A stretch of DNA of 61,312 bases. Origin: an uncultured Desulfobacteraceae bacterium. Its GTDB lineage: Bacteria; Desulfobacterota; Desulfobacteria; Desulfobacterales; Desulfatirhabdiaceae. The position numbers were made by a program, and so were the translations under genes. Below are positions 57,814 to 61,312 of this stretch, one piece after another (the first letter of the stretch is position 1; every line of letters begins with the position of its first letter). The stretch is taken from positions 1 to 61,312 of the forward strand of contig CAJBLH010000042.1 in NCBI GenBank assembly GCA_903953895.1, read 5' to 3'. The notes below the pieces were generated by a model. The model was not told the origin of the DNA, did not search any database, and was given only the letters and a program-made list of their open reading frames with translations.

Positions 57814-58038
57814 TGCCGACAATATCTACACGTGGTATGACAAAAATCAGACAACGAAGCGGGGGAAGGGTGGATTGGGAGACAGGAACAATACCGAAAA
57901 TTTCATCAAGGCTTTGAATGACGCCAGGTATGGCGGTTTCAGCGACTGGCGGTTGCCGACCATCAAGGAATTGGTCTATATCGTCAACTATGGCATTTCA
58001 GGCGTTGGCCCTATAAATAAGGAGAATGGCAATAATTA
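57780..58038 (+). pseudogene. Out-of-frame, truncated continuation of the DUF1566 domain
   Basis: In the +1 frame after the break near 57780 the sequence reads DGVKNYADPHDADNIYTWYD, then NTENFIKALNDARYGGFSDW and RLPTIKELVYIVNYG, standard DUF1566. It stops at 58038, before the YWSS...YVRAVR variable segment. Both a one-base insertion and a C-terminal loss are therefore present, so this domain is not functional as it stands. Confidence 0.75.
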
Positions 58039-58143
58039 ACATCAGATTCCTGGTGAGGAAGGATGCAGAGCAGGATCAAAACATGTTGAGAAGTTATCAA
58101 TCTTCAAACAGGCAATTATAGACATCAAAAAGGGAGAAACGAC

Positions 58144-59256
58144 ATGATCAAAAAATGGGTAAGTATCTTTTGTTTAATTTTTCTGATGGTTACAACGGTT
58201 GTTTGGGCCAAACCAGATTCCGCTTATATTGACAACGGCAATGGTACGGTTACAGATATAGAAACTAAACTGATGTGGCAGCAGGCGACAGCCGGTAAAT
58301 GGAACTGGTACAGTGCAATGTCATACTGCGAACACCTGTCTCTGGCCGGCTATACTGGCTGGGAGTTGCCCACATTGGATGAGCTGAGGACCCTGGTGGA
58401 CAGAAGCTCGGGCTATAATCCAACAATCAATCGAACGTACTTTCCGGATACGTTTTCTTGGTTTTATTGGTCTTCTACTACCCCCGATTGGTCTTCTACT
58501 ACCCCCGCTCCGAGCGATGCGTGGGGCATGAGCTTCAACGGCGGCACCGGCGGCATGGGCAGTAAGGACGTCAGTTGCTATGTCCGCGCTGTTCGTGGGG
58601 GACAGTCTGGGTTATTGAAAAATTTGGTTATTTCTCCTCTGAGCCAGACGGTAACAACGAACGCTGGCAGCACAACTTTCGGCATATCCAACTCCGGCAC
58701 CGGCACTGGCACCATCCCCTGGAGGGCCGCCGTAACAGCGGGTTCCGACTGGCTATCGATCTCTTCCGGAGCTGGTGGAACGGATACCGGCACCATTACC
58801 TGTGCATACACAGCCAACACCAGCACATCATCGCGTACTGGAACGATTCGGGTGACGGCATACGGTGGCGGCACCAGCACCAAAGATGTTACTGTTATAC
58901 TTACACAGGCAGATGCATGTACGGCAACGATAGATGATAAGTTATTGCTCCATATACCCTATCTTTCATCTGGGAAATTATTGCGTTGGGCTGATTTAGT
59001 TAATGTGTTCGATGATAAGAATCCTACGTTGATACTTTTTAAGTTGACAAATTATGGTGTTATAGAAAATCCTTCTTTTTCATGTGAAGCATCAACATTA
59101 ACATTATCAGATGATTTGAAAATAATCCATATTCCTGATGTTCTGCTTCCGGATGGAGTGACTCATTTACGGGTGGATATGGAATACAGTTCGGCTTTTT
59201 CTACTGCGGAAGATGACTACTTTGAAGCTAAAAACTACGAAAAAATTTCTAATTAA
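58144..59256 (+). CDS. Secreted DUF1566 (Lcl_C) protein with BACON-type domain, copy A
   Basis: A 370-residue protein. A signal peptide (WVSIFCLIFLMVTTVVWA) precedes a C-type-lectin-like DUF1566 domain (about 25-155): VTDIETKLMWQQA, GWELPTLDELRTLVD, YWSSTT and the closing YVRAVRGG. An immunoglobulin-like BACON domain follows (about 160-255; ISPLSQTVTTNAGSTTF, WLSISSGAGGT). The last 110 residues are unrelated to copy B as far as it is visible and are not recognised. GGGAG precedes ATG. Its upstream 20 bases, signal peptide and VTDIETK region are almost identical to the gene at 60635, a recent tandem paralogue. Probably binds a ligand or surface outside the cell. Confidence 0.85.
   Translation: MIKKWVSIFCLIFLMVTTVVWAKPDSAYIDNGNGTVTDIETKLMWQQATAGKWNWYSAMSYCEHLSLAGYTGWELPTLDELRTLVDRSSGYNPTINRTYFPDTFSWFYWSSTTPDWSSTTPAPSDAWGMSFNGGTGGMGSKDVSCYVRAVRGGQSGLLKNLVISPLSQTVTTNAGSTTFGISNSGTGTGTIPWRAAVTAGSDWLSISSGAGGTDTGTITCAYTANTSTSSRTGTIRVTAYGGGTSTKDVTVILTQADACTATIDDKLLLHIPYLSSGKLLRWADLVNVFDDKNPTLILFKLTNYGVIENPSFSCEASTLTLSDDLKIIHIPDVLLPDGVTHLRVDMEYSSAFSTAEDDYFEAKNYEKISN
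58464..58610 (+). other. Variable segment of DUF1566 copy A
   Basis: From YWSS to YVRAVRGG. Relative to copy B (60962-61100) it differs mainly at codons ending in C: AGC/GAC, AAC/TAC, GGC/TAC, ACC/TAC, GGC/GAC, GGC/TTC and GGC/GAC, between near-identical flanks. This resembles the adenine-directed pattern of diversity-generating retroelement targets. Confidence 0.45.
58467..58508 (+). repeat. Tandem 21-bp duplication inside DUF1566 copy A
   Basis: The unit TTGGTCTTCTACTACCCCCG plus one base is repeated directly (58467-58487 and 58488-58508, last base A or C), duplicating WSSTTP in frame. Copy B lacks it. Confidence 0.9.
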
Positions 59257-59374
59257 GTTGGAACCTTGATAACGGCGATAAAAACTCAATAACTTACCCG
59301 CCTTCCTTATTCATCTGGCTGAGCTTCTCCAGGTATCCCATATATACTGGTGAACCTCAGCCATTGAGGAGCCT

Positions 59375-59424
59375 GGGAACCAACGGAGCAAATAAATTCA
59401 TTTTGCAGAAAAAATGAGCGAAAA
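59375..59424 (+). repeat. Second copy of the secreted-gene leader
   Basis: ACGGAGCAAATAAAT followed by ATTTTGCAGAAAAAATGAGC closely matches 56831-56880 upstream of the deaminase. Here it ends in AAAAGGAG directly before ATG 59436. A conserved leader shared by two secreted-protein genes. Confidence 0.7.
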
Positions 59425-59435
59425 GGAGAAACTGT

Positions 59436-59705
59436 ATGAACAAAACAAGGGTACCGGCATTTTGTATCATGTTTTTGATGATGGCTGCAATTGTATGGGC
59501 TGCACCGGTGCCGCACACTGGCCAGACGTCTGGGATTGTATTCCAGTTATCGGTTGTTTCGTTCTGGTACTTCCCTTTCTGTCATATGGTTTTGACTGCA
59601 ACAAACCTGATTTTGGTGCAAAAATTTATAATTTATGGATTGATGGTTAATGCAGTAAACTTGAACATCAAGTGTCAACAACAAAACGAAAGGAAATTGA
59701 AATAA
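59436..59705 (+). pseudogene. Truncated secreted DUF1566-type gene: signal peptide and first residues only
   Basis: ATG 59436 with AAAAGGAG upstream opens with a good signal peptide (FCIMFLMMAAIVWA) and then APVPHTGQT, the mature start of DUF1566 proteins. After that the frame continues into unrelated sequence (SGIVFQLSVVSFWYFPF...) to the stop at 59705. The 33 bases covering WAAPVPHTGQT are identical to 57547-57579 in the deaminase fusion. This looks like the 5' end of a gene whose body was removed or exchanged. Confidence 0.65.
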
Positions 59706-60472
59706 AAATATTCGTAGCCGCTCTGTTCGCCATTTGTGTTTTATTTCCGCTGTCTGCACAAGCCGCGTATCGTCTGAATCTGTTTTATGTTCAGTCGCGG
59801 GTGTTTGAAAATGGTACACGCACAAAGACCATCGGATTCGACTGCCGGGATGCCAACAACCGCTATCCGACGACCGATGTGGCAGGTACCGTGATCTTGA
59901 CCGATCCCAACGGAAAAATCATCAAGCTGAACCCGGTTTACGCCGCCAGCTATATGGAAACAGATGTCATGTATGATGCGGTCAACGGGCAGTGGCAATG
60001 GGATACGCCATATCAATACGCCAATTATACGGCAGATATAGCGGATCCATTGATAACGGGGACGTATCGCCTGAAATTTACCGACAAAGAGGGTGAAGTC
60101 TCGGAAGAAAAATTCGAATTCAAGCAAGTTCTCGATTTACCGGTTATTCCGTCAAGGTATTATCGCCTGCATATCAATCCGGCCGGAGACCTGATCTGGG
60201 AATGGCAGGCGCCGGATAACATTCTTCCAACGATTCAGACATCTGTCAGGGCCTGGATAGATTACTTCGATGAAAAGCAGAAATTAATCGGGAAAATATG
60301 GGTGACGCTTCCCACCCATATTGCCTATCTGTCAATTCCTCGAGCAACTCTCGAACAGATCCTGCCGGCCGGCAAGACATTCGAGTTGGGGATTTATCTC
60401 CGCGCCAATGACAACTGCAACCGCTCATATTCAAAATCCATCATGCAATATGCTGCCAGCTTATTGAAATGA
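59672..60472 (+). CDS. Secreted protein of unknown function
   Basis: A 266-residue frame, counted from a GTG at 59672 that lacks a ribosome site. The signal peptide (KIFVAALFAICVLFPLSAQA) begins about residue 12. AAAGGAA sits before ATT GAA ATA AAA ATA, where an ATG would be expected, so the start may be non-standard or mutated. The mature part is beta-rich (YRLNLFYVQSRVFENGTRTK, GTVILTDPNGKIIKL, GTYRLKFTDKEGEVSEEKFEF) and Ig-like in rhythm, without recognised motifs. It overlaps the end of the truncated gene before it. The mature part looks intact. Confidence 0.65.
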   Translation: MSTTKRKEIEIKIFVAALFAICVLFPLSAQAAYRLNLFYVQSRVFENGTRTKTIGFDCRDANNRYPTTDVAGTVILTDPNGKIIKLNPVYAASYMETDVMYDAVNGQWQWDTPYQYANYTADIADPLITGTYRLKFTDKEGEVSEEKFEFKQVLDLPVIPSRYYRLHINPAGDLIWEWQAPDNILPTIQTSVRAWIDYFDEKQKLIGKIWVTLPTHIAYLSIPRATLEQILPAGKTFELGIYLRANDNCNRSYSKSIMQYAASLLK

Positions 60473-60634
60473 TGACTGGATAAGAATGAACATGTTCTGA
60501 ACATCCGGCAGCGATTCTGATTCTTTCCGACACTTAATCTTTTGGTTATTGAGGTGGTGCTGAAGACAAAATGATGCTGTTACAAGTGAGGCAAGTTAGA
60601 ACCAAGCCATGGATGTCAATAAAGGAGAAACGAC

Positions 60635-61312
60635 ATGATCAAAAAATGGGTAAGTATCTTTTGTTTTATTTTTATGATGGTTACGACTGTTGTTTGGGCC
60701 AAACCGGATTCCGCTTATGTGGACAACGGCAATGGTACGGTTACAGATATAGAAACTAAACTGATGTGGCAGCAGGCGACAGCCGGTCGAATGGACTGGG
60801 ACAGGGCAAGAACATACTGCCACTGGTACCTGTCTCTGGCCAGCTATAAAGACTGGCGGTTGCCCACATTGGATGAGCTGAAGACCCTGGTGGACCTCGA
60901 CCAGAATCCGCCAAGGATCAATCACACATACTTTCCGGATACGGTCGCGTCCTTTTCGTCCTTTTATTGGTCTTCTTCTACCAACGCGTACAATACGCAC
61001 TACGCGTGGGGCGTGGACTTCTACTACGGCTACGACTTCTACGACAATAAGAAGAACGGTAGCAACTATGTCCGCGCTGTTCGTGGGGGACAGTCTGGGT
61101 CATTTGGTAATTTGGTTATTTCTCCTCTGAGCCAGACGGTAACGATGGATGCCGGCAGCACAACTTTCAGTGTATCCAACACCAGCACCGGCGACATGCC
61201 CTGGACGTCCGCCGTAACATCGGGCGGCGACTGGCTGTCGATCGCTTCCGGAGCCAGCGGAACGAACGCCGGCACAATCACCTGCGCATACACCGCCTAT
61301 ACCGGTACAACA
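60635..61312 (+). CDS. Secreted DUF1566 (Lcl_C) protein with BACON-type domain, copy B (runs off the window)
   Basis: ATG 60635 with AAAGGAG upstream opens a frame still open at the right edge. The signal peptide (WVSIFCFIFMMVTTVVWA), VTDIETKLMWQQATAGR, DWRLPTLDELKTLVD, YWSSSTNAYNTHYAWGVDF and YVRAVRGGQSG mark the DUF1566 domain. ISPLSQTVTMDAGSTTF and WLSIASGASGTNAG mark the following BACON-like domain. The variable stretch (about residues 110-150) is dense in TAC, GAC, AAC and TTC codons. It is a tandem paralogue of copy A with very similar flanks. Confidence 0.88.
   Translation, partial: MIKKWVSIFCFIFMMVTTVVWAKPDSAYVDNGNGTVTDIETKLMWQQATAGRMDWDRARTYCHWYLSLASYKDWRLPTLDELKTLVDLDQNPPRINHTYFPDTVASFSSFYWSSSTNAYNTHYAWGVDFYYGYDFYDNKKNGSNYVRAVRGGQSGSFGNLVISPLSQTVTMDAGSTTFSVSNTSTGDMPWTSAVTSGGDWLSIASGASGTNAGTITCAYTAYTGTT

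Overview
The window looks like chromosomal DNA of an anaerobic deltaproteobacterium (Desulfobacterota, most likely a Desulfobacterales-type sulfate reducer). The reasons are a compact oxygen-defence cluster (rubrerythrin, two-iron desulfoferrodoxin, rubredoxin, small flavodoxin, multihaem cytochrome, rubredoxin:oxygen oxidoreductase), HAD-first beta-oxidation enzymes, a GTP-type PEP carboxykinase, a complex PAS hybrid kinase and several NtrC-type regulators. Genus cannot be decided from sequence reading alone. No rRNA, tRNA or CRISPR array was seen.

Layout. 1-6 kb: a broken SpoIIE-type phosphatase, a large MscS channel and a hybrid sensor kinase. 6-10 kb: a two-gene beta-oxidation operon behind a promoter carrying a near-perfect FadR(YsiA)-type operator. 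10-12 kb: ptsH-ptsI on the minus strand with no sugar permease. 12-20 kb: housekeeping genes lnt, prfB (with its programmed +1 frameshift), an HD-domain protein, a Cys-cluster protein, panC (apparently with a non-standard start), metK and ahcY. 20-25 kb: a glycosyltransferase, AT-rich intergenic DNA and an orphan GspE/PilB-type ATPase. 25-30 kb: the oxygen-defence and redox cluster, ending in a strong terminator. 30-36 kb: an NtrC-type regulator, gdhA and a PEP-synthase-like protein with receiver-like domains. 36-45 kb: yidD and a type II secretion operon transcribed gspK-L-M-N-C-D-E behind pyrE; F, G, H, I and J are absent. 45-51 kb: a Cys-cluster protein, an AmpG-like permease, pckG, a nitroreductase and rdgB.

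51-61 kb is an accessory secretion island. It contains a secreted subtilisin-family protease with a P domain followed by a small secreted protein that looks like its external chaperone. This pair is bracketed by two inverted copies of a roughly 90-bp MITE, each flanked by a perfect 8-bp target duplication. Next comes a sigma-54 activator (PAS-PAS-AAA+-Fis), then a secreted deaminase whose tail is a DUF1566 (Lcl_C) fragment, then several secreted DUF1566 proteins. Sigma-54-like promoters (all GG-N10-GA) precede the protease and the deaminase, and palindromes at enhancer distance lie upstream of both. Inferred picture: a sigma-54-controlled set of exported proteins that could leave by the type II system encoded in the same window.

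The most striking observation is that the two tandem DUF1566 proteins near the right edge differ in their C-type-lectin-like variable segment mainly at NNC codons, inside flanks that are almost identical. This pattern is typical of diversity-generating retroelement targets. No reverse transcriptase or template repeat lies inside the window, so this remains a hypothesis. Shared leader and junction sequences also suggest that exported domains are being swapped between DUF1566 genes here.
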